Assembly: GCA_021806125.1 (NCBI GenBank)
Contig: JAJZYC010000080.1
Location: forward strand, 1 to 7,047
Origin: a bacterium
GTDB taxonomy: Bacteria; SZUA-79; Acidulodesulfobacterales; Acidulodesulfobacteraceae
Length of the DNA: 7,047 nt
Direction: 5' to 3'
Below the pieces are notes generated by a model that was not told the origin of the DNA, did no database searches, and was given only the letters and a program-made list of their open reading frames with translations. A program made the position numbers and the translations under genes. This document shows positions 7,014 through 7,047 of the stretch, piece by piece (position 1 is the first letter of the stretch; each line of letters opens with the position of its first letter).

Positions 7014-7047
7014 CTCTTCGGGTGAAAAGTTAATTACAACATTGTCA

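Larger units (their letters stand above)
6931..7047. repeat. 57-bp-period tandem repeat of palindromes (runs off the right edge)
   Basis: Two units, 6933-6990 and 6990-7047, align at an offset of 57 bp with 54 of 58 positions identical. The four differences are all in one hairpin loop: TTTC in the first unit, GAAA in the second, which are reverse complements of each other. Each unit is a palindrome plus an identical 29-bp interval (6957-6985 and 7014-7042) that contains a weak hairpin, CTCTTC-GGGT-GAAAAG. The last five bases, TGTCA, begin a third palindrome, so the array probably continues. The palindrome resembles widespread REP-like elements containing the core ATTCCTGCGAAAGCAGGAAT. Confidence 0.85.

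Noticed and set aside
6931..7047. Possible CRISPR array (28-bp palindromic repeat with 29-bp intervals)
   Set aside because: The two intervals are identical to each other, so they are not spacers; no cas gene is present. This is a tandem repeat that an automatic caller could mislabel.

Overview
The window is an AT-rich bacterial segment in which every gene I can support lies on the minus strand. In transcription order (high to low coordinate) it holds: a palindromic tandem repeat at the right edge; a PilB/GspE-type secretion ATPase gene; a PilC/GspF-type inner-membrane platform gene; a 142-bp intergenic gap with a plausible sigma70-type promoter; a membrane-fusion (periplasmic adaptor) lipoprotein gene; and an RND efflux permease gene that runs off the left edge.

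Organism: the RND pump with a lipoprotein adaptor and the type IV pilus/type II secretion ATPase point to a Gram-negative (diderm) bacterium. Codon use is AT-rich (many ATA, AAA, TTA codons). The style would fit a low-GC deltaproteobacterium-like lineage, but that is only an impression; there is no rRNA or other marker gene here.

Layout: 1-2560 is the 5' 853 codons of the RND permease, uninterrupted. 2587-3639 is the adaptor, 26 bp upstream of the permease and surely co-transcribed with it. 3640-3781 is the efflux operon's leader, with a -35/-10 pair and an AT-only inverted repeat over the expected start site. 3782-4996 is pilC and 5091-6848 is pilB, 94 bp apart and probably one transcription unit. 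6849-7047 has no gene that I can support and contains a 57-bp-period repeat built on a palindrome that is cut by the window end.

How the genes work together: PilB would power pilin polymerisation through PilC at the inner membrane. Its N-terminus carries a tandem MshEN-like pair of motifs, suggesting control by cyclic di-GMP. The adaptor and permease would form the inner-membrane and periplasmic parts of a tripartite efflux pump; no outer-membrane channel gene is visible. The pilus and efflux pairs look functionally unrelated neighbours. I see no convincing new system; the most unusual signal is the repeat at the right edge.
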